Of a DNA stretch of 10,929 nucleotides, positions 1 through 7,256 are shown in pieces (within the stretch, counting starts at the first letter, position 1; every line of letters starts with the position of its first letter). The notes under the pieces are model-generated. The model had not been told where the DNA came from. It saw only the letters and a program-made list of their open reading frames with translations, and did not search any database. Both the position numbers and the translations under genes were made by a program. Source of the stretch: Candidatus Hydrogenedentota bacterium (GTDB lineage Bacteria > Hydrogenedentota > Hydrogenedentia > Hydrogenedentales > SLHB01); the NCBI GenBank assembly GCA_003552765.1, contig PUOI01000497.1:1-10929 (forward strand), written 5' to 3'.

Positions 1-894
1 GTAGCGCCCGTTGTACTCGGTCTGCGGCGCTCCCCAGCTTTCCTGGCCGCCGTTTTCGGATAGGAAGATGATAAGCGTGTTCTCCCGCTTGCCCGTGCGG
101 TCGAGGGCGTCGATGACCTTGCCGATGCCGTCGTCCATGTGGGTGACGGCCGCGGCGAAGTGTTGCCGCCAGACATCGTCGTAGACATCTTCGTAGGGCT
201 CGATCCATGACGGAGGCTCGTTGCAAGGGAAATGCGGGGCATGGTGGCAAAGATACAGGAAAAACGGCTCATCATCCGCCTCTTCAATGACCCGCACGGC
301 CTCCTCCGTGATCAGGTCCGTGACGTGGCCCCGCTCATCGATGAACTCGTCGTTGCGGTGCCAGGTCAAGTAGTCGCCAAACTTGTAGCGGTGGGTGTAG
401 GGATCAATCTGGCCGCGCAGATAGCCGTAGGACGTGTCGAAACCATACGTCAACGGCCGGTGCTCCGGTTCATCGCCAATGTGCCATTTGCCGACGATGT
501 GCGTCTTGTAGCCGAGGTCTTGCAAGCCAAAGGGCAAGTGCATGTCATCGGGCCGGACATCGGTCGTTCTTCCCAATGGCCCGAACACATTGAAATGCGC
601 GGGCTGGCGTCCCGTCAGAATCCCCACGCGCGTGGGCGAACATGTTGGGGTCACGTAATGCTGGCCGAACGTCCCGCCTCCCTCCGCCAAGGCGTCTATG
701 TTTGGGGTCTGGATCTCCGAACCGTGGTATCCGACGTCGTTCCATCCAATGTCGTCGGGCAGAATCATCACGATGTTGGGCTTGTTTGGGTTGCCGGGAT
801 TCCGCCCATACGCTGGGCGCGCACTCGAACCCGCGGCCAAGCCCGCCGCGCCAACGGCCATCCCTTGCAAAAACTGGCGTCTATTCACTGACAT
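1..894 (-). CDS. Tat-exported sulfatase (N-terminal part; runs off the left edge)
   Basis: Reading leftwards from ATG at 892-894, 298 codons stay open to the window edge, so the C-terminus is missing. The product is a type I sulfatase, which hydrolyses sulfate esters and is probably exported. Residues 5-9 (RRQFL) followed by an Ala/Gly-rich hydrophobic stretch form a twin-arginine signal. D47-D48 (LPDD) are the first metal ligands. C85-S-P-T-R89 is the sulfatase signature whose Cys is matured to formylglycine, and GKWH at 135-138 is the second conserved block. H217-H218 and S-E-N-G-G at 279-283 match later active-site positions, with Glu280 where Asp is usual. GGAGGAG at 900-906 lies 5 nt upstream, which supports this start. 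The substrate cannot be told from this part; carbohydrate sulfates are common for Tat-type sulfatases of environmental bacteria. No formylglycine-generating enzyme is in the window. Confidence 0.93.
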   Translation of the reverse strand, partial: MSVNRRQFLQGMAVGAAGLAAGSSARPAYGRNPGNPNKPNIVMILPDDIGWNDVGYHGSEIQTPNIDALAEGGGTFGQHYVTPTCSPTRVGILTGRQPAHFNVFGPLGRTTDVRPDDMHLPFGLQDLGYKTHIVGKWHIGDEPEHRPLTYGFDTSYGYLRGQIDPYTHRYKFGDYLTWHRNDEFIDERGHVTDLITEEAVRVIEEADDEPFFLYLCHHAPHFPCNEPPSWIEPYEDVYDDVWRQHFAAAVTHMDDGIGKVIDALDRTGKRENTLIIFLSENGGQESWGAPQTEYNGRY

Positions 895-934
895 AACAGC
901 TCCTCCCATTCCAAAGTGTGCCATTTCGGGCTAC

Positions 935-940
935 ATTATA
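935..940 (-). promoter_or_regulatory. Minus-strand -10 element for the sulfatase gene
   Basis: The minus strand reads TATAAT here, a perfect sigma70-type -10. Transcription would begin near 928 and give a leader of about 34 nt containing the ribosome site at 900-906. No good -35 hexamer is seen 16-18 nt upstream, so the promoter may be activator-dependent or read by another sigma factor. Confidence 0.5.
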
Positions 941-1143
941 CGACACTAAACTCCCTAGCCGCATTGTGCACTGTATCATGAATACCGCTTACGGGAGCAT
1001 AGCGCCCCGATCCCCGGCCTTGCCGTGGCGCGGCATGGCGTTCTCGATTAGGCAAGTATCCCGGCAAGATGCGGGGGTACGGTCTCACCCATTCCAATTC
1101 GCCAGGCAAAAACGCCAATCCCGGGTACGACATCCCCCTTATC

Positions 1144-1185
1144 CGGCGCTGTGAGGCAGTGTTGGCTCTTGCGTATACAGCGCCG
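1144..1185. repeat. 9-bp perfect inverted repeat (CGGCGCTGT / ACAGCGCCG)
   Basis: The left arm is 1144-1152 and the right arm 1177-1185, separated by 24 nt. The right arm is followed by a short T run (TTT). It could be a regulator site or an RNA stem-loop in the transporter leader. The long loop and weak T tract make an intrinsic terminator unlikely. Confidence 0.45.
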
Positions 1186-1198
1186 TTTGACTCATAAT
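1169..1198 (+). promoter_or_regulatory. Possible promoter of the Nramp-like gene
   Basis: TTGCGT at 1169-1174 and CATAAT at 1193-1198 are 18 nt apart, a plausible sigma70-like pair. Transcription would start near 1205 and leave a leader of about 160 nt before the ATG at 1368. The -35 lies inside the inverted repeat 1144-1185. This is a motif match only. Confidence 0.3.
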
Positions 1199-1367
1199 GC
1201 CTTTCGCCCATGCTGGTGTTTGGGTCCAAGGGTTCCGTCAGGTAGGGCTTTATGCAACGGCGATCGAAGCGCAGCAAAGGCGGCTCGTAACGCCGGCATA
1301 TCACCGGTCTTCATGCGCAATTCTCCCTTGGCAACGAAGCGCGGTCTCCAACACGAGAGAGCCTCTC

Positions 1368-2588
1368 ATGAATGAAGAACGACAAGAAAGCTTGGTGCGC
1401 AGGATAGGGCCGGGGTTGATAACGGCGGCGGTCGTGATAGGTCCCGGCAGCATTGTGGCATCAAGCCGCGCGGGCGCGGAAGGCGAGTACCGGCTGGTGT
1501 GGATGATGTTGGCGGGTTTCATTCTCATGGCCACGTTCACGGCCATGGGCGCGCGTTTGGCCTGCGCCATCCCGCAGACGCCCCTGCAATACATCACCGA
1601 GCGATGGGGCCGCGCGCTGGCGTTCATCACGGGCCTGTCCGGTTTCTTGGTCACGGCGGGATTTCAATTCGGGAACAACATTGGCGCGGCCGCCTCATTG
1701 TCCACGGTGACGGACGTGCCGGACTGGTTCTGGGCGTTGCTGTTCACGGCCCTTGCGCTGTTCTTCTTGATTCGCGCCCAACACGTCTACAAGCTGCTCG
1801 AAATGGCGATGATCACCCTGGTCTTCGTCATGTTGGGGGCGTTTGTGCTCAATCTCCTGTGGAGCGGCCTGAGCGTGACTGGTGTGGTCTCCGGTGTTGT
1901 TCCGCGCGCGTTCGAGGGCAACGAACCCACCATCGCCCGCGCCATGCTGGCCACCACGTTCTCGGCGGTAGCGGCGTTCTACATGGCCTACCTCGGCCAC
2001 GAGAAAGGCTGGACCCGCAAGAACGCGGAACGCGCCATCGGCGACTCATGGATTGGCATCTCTTTCTTGGGCATCATCGCGCTCATCATCCTCATTAACG
2101 CCGCCGAAACCCTATACGGCACGGGACGCGACTTCGGAAATATTGGCGAGCTGGCCACCCAACTCCAAGCGGTCCTTGGACCATGGGCCACCGCCATCTT
2201 CGCCATTGGTCTGGCGGCGGCCTCCTTCTCCTCCTTTATCGCGAACGCCGTTATTGGCGGCGCGCTCATGGCCGATGGCGTGGGACATTACGGCGGAATC
2301 AGCAGCAAGCCCGTGAAAGCCTGGACCGCCGGGGTCATGCTCATCGGCTGCGGCGTCGCCATCACGACGATGCTTATGGGCCGGGGCGACACGACCTCGC
2401 TCCTCATCGCGCAATCCGCCACGCTTATCGCGGCGCCCCTCTGCGCCGTGTTGCTGTTTGGCCTCACGTCCAGCCGCCGGATCATGGGCGATCTGCGCAA
2501 CCCGGTCATCATGATCCTCATTGGCGTTGTCGGGCTGGCGATCGTGGGCTGGCTGAACTTGGAAACGCTCTTGGGGTTCTTCCGATAG
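1368..2588 (+). CDS. Nramp-superfamily transporter with altered metal-binding motifs
   Basis: A 406-residue inner-membrane transporter with about 11 hydrophobic segments, the usual size for Nramp/SLC11 proteins. The N-terminal region aligns by eye with the E. coli MntH TM1 region: I-[DPGN]-FATNIQAGASFGYQLLW corresponds to I-[GPGS]-IVASSRAGAEGEYRLVW. The position of the metal-binding DPGN motif is therefore GPGS at residues 25-28, and the TM6 MPH motif appears to be AFY at 203-205. Canonical members import Mn2+ or Fe2+ with protons. Loss of the Asp, Asn and Met ligands means the substrate here should not be assumed. I chose the ATG at 1368 because it puts the start just before TM1, as in the family, and because GAGAGA lies about 9 nt upstream. 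The frame is open further upstream but that part is not membrane-like. The gene stands alone and converges on the transglutaminase gene with a 20-bp gap. Confidence 0.85.
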   Translation: MNEERQESLVRRIGPGLITAAVVIGPGSIVASSRAGAEGEYRLVWMMLAGFILMATFTAMGARLACAIPQTPLQYITERWGRALAFITGLSGFLVTAGFQFGNNIGAAASLSTVTDVPDWFWALLFTALALFFLIRAQHVYKLLEMAMITLVFVMLGAFVLNLLWSGLSVTGVVSGVVPRAFEGNEPTIARAMLATTFSAVAAFYMAYLGHEKGWTRKNAERAIGDSWIGISFLGIIALIILINAAETLYGTGRDFGNIGELATQLQAVLGPWATAIFAIGLAAASFSSFIANAVIGGALMADGVGHYGGISSKPVKAWTAGVMLIGCGVAITTMLMGRGDTTSLLIAQSATLIAAPLCAVLLFGLTSSRRIMGDLRNPVIMILIGVVGLAIVGWLNLETLLGFFR

Positions 2589-2608
2589 GCGAAGAGTAGA
2601 GAACGCCG

Positions 2609-4870
2609 TTACCCTTCTTCGGTCACGGCGACTGTGGAATCCCAGTCTTCCCCCCGGCGGAACATGCGCCGGACTGCCCGGCGCATGGCGCGATACTGCT
2701 GGGCATCCAGTTCCCGGCTCCCGAAACGGACGGTATCGTATACGTTCACGACTTCCGTGACGAGAGCCTCGTCAATGCGCGGATGGGCGCGGGCCACGTC
2801 CAGAATCTCTTGGGCAGTCTTCCCTTCGCACGGGATCCCGGCGCGGCGCAAACGCCGCCGCAGGCGAAGATACAAACGAATGGCGCGGAGTTGGTCCCGG
2901 GACAAGGGAATTCTGGGCCGCGAACCAAGGAACTGGAGTTCCTTCCATTGCACGGCGAACCACACGGCCGCGCCCCCCAATCCCGCAAGCGCCAAGCCAA
3001 ACGTCACCAGCGGGATCCTGTCGCTTAGACTCATCTCGCCCCAGCCCCCGCTTCCTTCGCCCCAAAACGGCACAAATCCCGAAAGGCGTTGGCGGTTAAA
3101 CAAATCTTCAAGCCGAACGGAGGGCTGATACCCAACGATATCGCGATACCACATCATGCGCGAGCGTATATGCAGCGTATTCGCCCAGCTGCCCAAGGTG
3201 GCCCACACCCCATCATCGCCGTCATCATCCTCAAGCGGAGAGGGATCAAAACTCACCCACCCCCAGCCGGGAAAATACGCTTCCACCCAGACGTGCGCCA
3301 TGTCCGACTGGACGAAATACGCCTGTTCGTCTTCGTCCCATACCCCGCCCCGGTAGCCGGTCACCAGCCGGGCGGGAACCCCTAATCCGCGCACCATCAA
3401 AGCCATGGCGCTCGCGAAGTACTCACAATGTCCCGCTCGATAGTCGTGAATGAAGGCATCCATGGGGTTATCGGGGGGTAGCGTGGGGGCTTCCAGCGAA
3501 TAGATGAAGTCGGCTGAACTCAAATACCTCTCAATCGCCACAAGCTGGTCGTACACCGGGTCACCGGCATTCGTCAAGCGGTCGATGAGTCTGAGTGTGC
3601 GATCTTGGAGATCGTGATTGGTGAGGACGTGATACGCTTCCGGCCTGAAAACGGCGTCATAGCCGGTGTGACTTTCTCTCAACAGGGCGGCATCGGGGTC
3701 CCACACTTCCGACCAAACCTCGTACTGAGGCGCTTCCCTTTCCCATGTGAGCTGCCTCACGGAAAAGTTCGGCGCGCCGCCCCATCCCACCCTGACGTTT
3801 TGCGTCTCAAGACGCTTCACCAAAGACAAGCCGGGCAAGAAGGGATAGGTATACCCTCCCTCCTTCAACTGTATCGCCTGATGAACAAGTTCGGGATCGC
3901 CCTCACTCAGCGAGGTGCGCGTAACCGTGTGATCGTCGACATTCTCAAATTCCAGTTGCGCCATCCCCTCGCCATCTCTGGCTTGCACGCCACGGTGCTC
4001 CCAACGCTGTCCGGTGTAACTGTCCAGGACGCCGGCCCGCCACAGCAGATCGCCCTCATACCGGCCATCGGGCATGCCGGGAAATTCCGCCCGAAACACC
4101 ACCGTGGCATCTTCGGCGATGGGGCCGCCCATGGTGAGATCCACAAAGCCGCCCAGTCCGGTGCTCGCCGAGTCCGCCGGCTGGGAACGGCCAAAAAGAC
4201 CGGCCTCCGTGCGCGGGGTGGTATAAAAGACTGCAGTTGTAAGCATGATGCTGGCGACAGAGATAGCTGTCAACGAAAGCGTTAGCCCCATTCGCGGCGC
4301 GGACGCATGGGCGCCGCTCCCGGCCTCGACTTGTTGGGCGTGGTTCAAGGTGATGACGTTGACCTCTGGACCATGCCGGTTGTGGCGGCTATCCCGGTAG
4401 AGTTGAAGCATCATCAGGGCGCCCGCGGCGCTGACAAGGAACAGAACCAGCACGAAGCTTATCCCGGCGTCAGGGGCTTGCACCGAAGCGGCGACAAGCA
4501 TGAAGAAGGCCATCAGGAAGATGTGAAGGTAATTCCGATCGTCCTTCACATGCATCAATTCGTACGTTTGGATGTACATCACCAACAAGGTGACGGGGGC
4601 CAGGAGATCAAAGTGAATGATGCCCAAAGGCATGGCCAAGAAATAGGCGAACAGGACACCCATCAGGGCCAGGGTGAGATACGTAGTGAGTTGACGGTAC
4701 CAGCGGTGATGGCGGTCCAAACGCTCGCCCCAGGGCATCAAGGCGAGAATCAAAAGCGGGAAACTCAACAACCCAAAACTATATGTTTCGGTGGAGGCAA
4801 GCGCGCCGTATCCCGCCAACACCAGACCAGCCGTAAACAGCTTAAGCTTTCGCGCCAATGCGTTATCCAC
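2609..4870 (-). CDS. Membrane transglutaminase (DUF3488 / TgpA type, DUF4129 tail)
   Basis: A 753-residue membrane enzyme. Residues about 11-216 contain six or seven hydrophobic segments (DUF3488 region). They are followed by a large extracytoplasmic part with the transglutaminase-like core at about 430-545, a final membrane span at about 621-642 and a cytoplasmic Arg-rich DUF4129-like tail at about 650-740. The catalytic triad is visible: Cys482 in GHCEYFA, His526 in AHVWVEAYF and Asp542 in FDPSP. An acidic stretch (DDDGDD, 548-553) directly follows the Asp. In this family, typified by Pseudomonas TgpA, the protein is thought to crosslink or cleave cell-envelope proteins; the substrate is unknown. 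The start is GTG at 4868-4870, set by an AAAGGAGGT ribosome site just upstream inside the DUF58 gene. It is the last gene of the moxR operon, overlapping the DUF58 gene by 8 nt. Confidence 0.93.
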   Translation of the reverse strand: MDNALARKLKLFTAGLVLAGYGALASTETYSFGLLSFPLLILALMPWGERLDRHHRWYRQLTTYLTLALMGVLFAYFLAMPLGIIHFDLLAPVTLLVMYIQTYELMHVKDDRNYLHIFLMAFFMLVAASVQAPDAGISFVLVLFLVSAAGALMMLQLYRDSRHNRHGPEVNVITLNHAQQVEAGSGAHASAPRMGLTLSLTAISVASIMLTTAVFYTTPRTEAGLFGRSQPADSASTGLGGFVDLTMGGPIAEDATVVFRAEFPGMPDGRYEGDLLWRAGVLDSYTGQRWEHRGVQARDGEGMAQLEFENVDDHTVTRTSLSEGDPELVHQAIQLKEGGYTYPFLPGLSLVKRLETQNVRVGWGGAPNFSVRQLTWEREAPQYEVWSEVWDPDAALLRESHTGYDAVFRPEAYHVLTNHDLQDRTLRLIDRLTNAGDPVYDQLVAIERYLSSADFIYSLEAPTLPPDNPMDAFIHDYRAGHCEYFASAMALMVRGLGVPARLVTGYRGGVWDEDEQAYFVQSDMAHVWVEAYFPGWGWVSFDPSPLEDDDGDDGVWATLGSWANTLHIRSRMMWYRDIVGYQPSVRLEDLFNRQRLSGFVPFWGEGSGGWGEMSLSDRIPLVTFGLALAGLGGAAVWFAVQWKELQFLGSRPRIPLSRDQLRAIRLYLRLRRRLRRAGIPCEGKTAQEILDVARAHPRIDEALVTEVVNVYDTVRFGSRELDAQQYRAMRRAVRRMFRRGEDWDSTVAVTEEG

Positions 4871-5936
4871 GTATTACCTCCTTTGGACTCATCACTCGCG
4901 AATCGCGCCCTGGTCCTCTCCGGCCCCACATCTGGGCGTCGGCGGTCAGATAGAATACTGCCCCAGCTTCGAGGGTCTTCATATGGTCGGGTTGAAACGG
5001 TTTTCCCCGATGTGGAACCGGCTCAATCCGGGCGAGAATATCCATGATACGGCGCTGTTGCGTTTGGCCCGTTCCCGGAGGCGTCTCGTGATCGGGCGTG
5101 CAAAGCGCGACGGCGTGATTGCGGCGCAACAGCTCCACCGCCAAGGACGCCGCAAGCTCAATCGCCGTCTCGAAATTCTCCTCGAAATCAGGATCGCCGG
5201 GAATCTCTTGCGTGTCCAACACGAGAACCGTGTTATGCGTCGTATCCATTTCGAGTTCTTTTACGACGAGCGTGCCTGTCCGCGCACTCCTGCGCCATGC
5301 GATAAGCCGCGTATCGTCTCCCCGGACGTAATCGCGAAGGCTGAAGAACTCCGCGCCTTGATTGCGCGCGGGTTTGCGTAACCGGCTCACTCCCTCGTGT
5401 TCCCCCAATGGCTCACTGGTGACCGGCCACACGCGCGGGAAAACGAGAACCTCCCCGTCTCCCTCGAACGTGACCCAACTCTCGGCCAAACCGAAGGGAA
5501 ACGCCGAATAAATTGTGACGTCTGGCAAGGGCCACAGGCCGCGTTTGGGAAAGGATTGGGCGGCATGCACCATGGCGCAACCCTTTGGAGGAACCCTTAT
5601 CAGGTGAGCCAGCGGACCTTCCGCCGTCTGTGAGGATTCCATCCGCAACCCCAGCGCCGGCAGATAGCGCTTTCGGTTCTCCACGTAGAGGGTCAACAGC
5701 GCCTCTTGTCCCCGGTGAACCGAGTCCGGCCCCTGTTGGACAAGGCGCGTGCCGCGCAGGTTGCGCTTGCTGAGGAGAAACGACAGCAGAATGAAGCTGG
5801 CGATCCCGGCGAAGATGATGTAAAGCAGATTGGTGCCGGTATTCCATGCCGCCAACAAGACTAGAAACGCTATCACGCCGAACACATATCCCATGCGTAA
5901 GACACGGCGTTGCACTCTTGGGCTGTCCGCTTTCAT
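4863..5936 (-). CDS. DUF58 domain membrane-anchored protein
   Basis: A 357-residue protein with two membrane spans near the N-terminus (about 15-33 and 35-56) and a cytoplasmic DUF58 domain. The family hallmark is clear at about 193-227: GAEFFSLRDYVRGDDTR, then W214-R-R-S-A-R, then VKELE. Beyond it comes a von Willebrand A-like fold with VLVLDTQ at 237-243, where the classical MIDAS pattern DxSxS is not kept, as in many short DUF58 proteins. The role is inferred from context: DUF58 proteins nearly always accompany MoxR ATPases and often transglutaminases, and may link the ATPase to envelope targets. The start lies 4 nt after the moxR stop with no clear Shine-Dalgarno, suggesting translational coupling. 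The stop overlaps the transglutaminase start. Confidence 0.92.
   Translation of the reverse strand: MKADSPRVQRRVLRMGYVFGVIAFLVLLAAWNTGTNLLYIIFAGIASFILLSFLLSKRNLRGTRLVQQGPDSVHRGQEALLTLYVENRKRYLPALGLRMESSQTAEGPLAHLIRVPPKGCAMVHAAQSFPKRGLWPLPDVTIYSAFPFGLAESWVTFEGDGEVLVFPRVWPVTSEPLGEHEGVSRLRKPARNQGAEFFSLRDYVRGDDTRLIAWRRSARTGTLVVKELEMDTTHNTVLVLDTQEIPGDPDFEENFETAIELAASLAVELLRRNHAVALCTPDHETPPGTGQTQQRRIMDILARIEPVPHRGKPFQPDHMKTLEAGAVFYLTADAQMWGRRGPGRDSRVMSPKEVIRG
4876..4882 (-). promoter_or_regulatory. Ribosome binding site that decides the transglutaminase GTG start
   Basis: The minus strand reads AGGAGGT here, 5 nt before the GTG at 4870. It sits inside the last codons of the DUF58 gene, so translation of the two genes is probably coupled. 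Confidence 0.75.
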
Positions 5937-5940
5937 AACA

Positions 5941-6888
5941 CTATACCGGTACCGGCGTCCGCGCCAAGATATCGTTCACGACCCCGTCGCGTTCCTGCGC
6001 TATGGCGCCGGGCGCGCCTCCGCGGTTCTTGATAAGGAGCCGGTGCGACAACACCGGCACCGCCATGCGTTTGACATCGTCCGGGGTCGCGTAATCACGC
6101 CCTTCAACGAGCGCCCGCGCCTGAACGCCTTCATACAACGCCAACGATGAGCGCGGACTCGCGCCTAGCTGCACGTGCTCATGCCCACGCGTCGCCTGTA
6201 TGACCTCTAGGATGTACTGCGCCACGCTCTCCTCCACCTGGACCCCCGCCGTGACTTCTTGAAGCTCCTCAACCTCTTCGCCGGTAAGCACGGGCTCCAG
6301 CGAATTGAGGGCGCGCCAAGGATCCCGCCGCCGCATAATGTGGAGTTCATCCTGGCCGCTTGGGTAACCGATCTCGATGCGGAGCATGAAGCGATCAAGC
6401 TGTGACTCCGGAAGGAGGTACGTGCCTTCGTATTCATGGGGGTTTTGAGTCGCCAGCACGATGAACGGCGCGGGCAGGGCGCGGGTGATCCCGTCCACCG
6501 ACACCTGCGCCTCGCTCATGGCTTCCAGCAGGGCGCTTTGCGTCTTCGGGGGCGTACGATTAACCTCATCGGCGAGCACAACGTTGGCGAAGATGGGACC
6601 GGGACGGAACTCGAATTCGTTGGTTCGCGGGCTGAGCACCGATACCCCGAGAATATCGGTGGGAAGCATGTCGCTGGTGAATTGGATGCGCTGAAACTCG
6701 CAGTCGATAGACCGCGCCAATGCCTGAGCAAGGGTAGTCTTGCCGATGCCGGGAATGTCTTCAATCAGCACATGGCCGCGGGCAAGCAACCCCACCACGC
6801 AGAGTTTAATTGCTTCCCGCTTACCGAAAATGACCTGCTCGATATTGTCGACAAGGCGGCTTACCTTGTCCGTCGTGGCTGAGTCCAT
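5941..6888 (-). CDS. MoxR-family AAA+ ATPase
   Basis: A 315-residue cytoplasmic ATPase of the MoxR (AAA_3) family, full length. Walker A is PGIGKTT at 46-52, Walker B is VVLADE at 103-108, sensor 1 is ATQNP at 146-150, and the LLPESQLDRF block at 158-167 and GASPRSS at 242-248 (sensor 2 Arg246) are all intact. The lid domain follows. MoxR proteins are chaperone-like ATPases, often needed for maturation of envelope or metal-enzyme complexes. Here the partners are the DUF58 protein and transglutaminase immediately downstream. A good ribosome site, AAGGAG at 6894-6899, precedes the ATG at 6886-6888. It is the first gene of the operon. A specific gene name is not justified, since MoxR subfamilies differ by context. 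Confidence 0.95.
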   Translation of the reverse strand: MDSATTDKVSRLVDNIEQVIFGKREAIKLCVVGLLARGHVLIEDIPGIGKTTLAQALARSIDCEFQRIQFTSDMLPTDILGVSVLSPRTNEFEFRPGPIFANVVLADEVNRTPPKTQSALLEAMSEAQVSVDGITRALPAPFIVLATQNPHEYEGTYLLPESQLDRFMLRIEIGYPSGQDELHIMRRRDPWRALNSLEPVLTGEEVEELQEVTAGVQVEESVAQYILEVIQATRGHEHVQLGASPRSSLALYEGVQARALVEGRDYATPDDVKRMAVPVLSHRLLIKNRGGAPGAIAQERDGVVNDILARTPVPV

Positions 6889-7082
6889 CAGGGCTCCTTA
6901 CTCCTTTCGCCGCAGGGGCGGAAACGGTTTCTGTATACAGGGGCCGCCGAGCGCAATCCAGGTAACGCCATCCCTCCTTGTCCAATGGTTCCGCCCCGCC
7001 GCCGGAGACGCGAGGGTAACCCTTCGCCCCCTCGTCGCAGGAGCCGCCACTGTCCGGGCAGCGGTGACCTTCACTGTATTAA

Positions 7083-7111
7083 AGTATAGTCACTCCGGCT
7101 CCATTATGCAA
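7083..7111 (-). promoter_or_regulatory. Probable promoter of the moxR-DUF58-transglutaminase operon
   Basis: The minus strand carries TTGCAT (7106-7111) and TATACT (7083-7088) separated by exactly 17 nt. The -10 matches the consensus at five of six positions, the -35 at three. Transcription would begin near 7076, giving a leader of about 190 nt before moxR. Confidence 0.5.
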
Positions 7112-7225
7112 AGGACGGTGAGGCTTTTCTGGCGGCTTCAGTCTCGTAACTCATTGAGCGCTCGGGTGTTATGAAAACGAAATCAACTTGGATACCGGGG
7201 CCCTGTTCCGCGCGTCGCAGGCGCC

Positions 7226-7245
7226 CCACGTGTGATGCCACATGG
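7226..7245 (-). terminator. Weak stem-loop after coaBC
   Basis: On the minus strand CCATGTG, a 6-nt loop and CACGTGG can form a 7-bp stem with one G-U pair, 11 nt past the coaBC stop. No T tract follows directly, so it is at best an mRNA 3' end structure or a weak or Rho-assisted terminator. Confidence 0.25.
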
Positions 7246-7256
7246 ACTCGATGCGT

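Larger units (their letters stand above)
895..1367. other. Divergent intergenic region between sulfatase and Nramp-like gene
   Basis: These 473 bp separate two divergently read genes. They hold the sulfatase ribosome site and -10 on the minus strand, a 9-bp inverted repeat, and a possible plus-strand promoter for the transporter. Open frames exist on both strands (the longest on the minus strand covers 936-1304) but show no recognisable domain, and the minus-strand one crosses the sulfatase promoter. I see no RNA gene or riboswitch that I can name. The transporter frame stays open upstream to 1197 but that extension is hydrophilic and unlike Nramp N-termini. Confidence 0.6.
6889..7256. other. 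Intergenic region between coaBC and the moxR operon
   Basis: These 368 bp contain a likely minus-strand promoter (7083-7111), a long moxR leader, a perfect 10-bp palindrome CTGTATACAG at 6931-6940, and a short hairpin just downstream of the coaBC stop. GGAGCCG at 7040-7046 and CGGCTCC at 7096-7102 form an inverted repeat around the -10. A 27-codon reading frame on the minus strand (6888-6971) ends in TGATG overlapping the moxR start. No RNA family is recognised. Confidence 0.55.

Noticed and set aside
232..891. Plus-strand 219-codon open frame opposite the sulfatase
   Set aside because: The minus strand encodes the sulfatase with all key motifs, so this is a shadow.
936..1304. Minus-strand 122-codon open frame in the sulfatase-transporter intergenic region
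   Set aside because: No recognisable domain, no ribosome site noted, and it crosses the sulfatase -10 and the inverted repeat. A dispersed intergenic repeat is possible but cannot be shown from one copy.
1197..1367. 57-codon N-terminal extension of the Nramp-like protein
   Set aside because: It is in frame but hydrophilic and unlike the family. The ATG at 1368 fits family N-termini and has a purine-rich site upstream.
2589..2608. Bidirectional terminator between the convergent Nramp-like and transglutaminase genes
   Set aside because: The 20-bp gap has no GC-rich stem followed by a T tract. Only a weak GAAG/CTTC pairing reaching into the transglutaminase 3' end is possible.
4307..5047. Plus-strand 246-codon open frame opposite the transglutaminase and DUF58 genes
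   Set aside because: Antisense shadow of two well-supported genes; its peptide has no domain signature.
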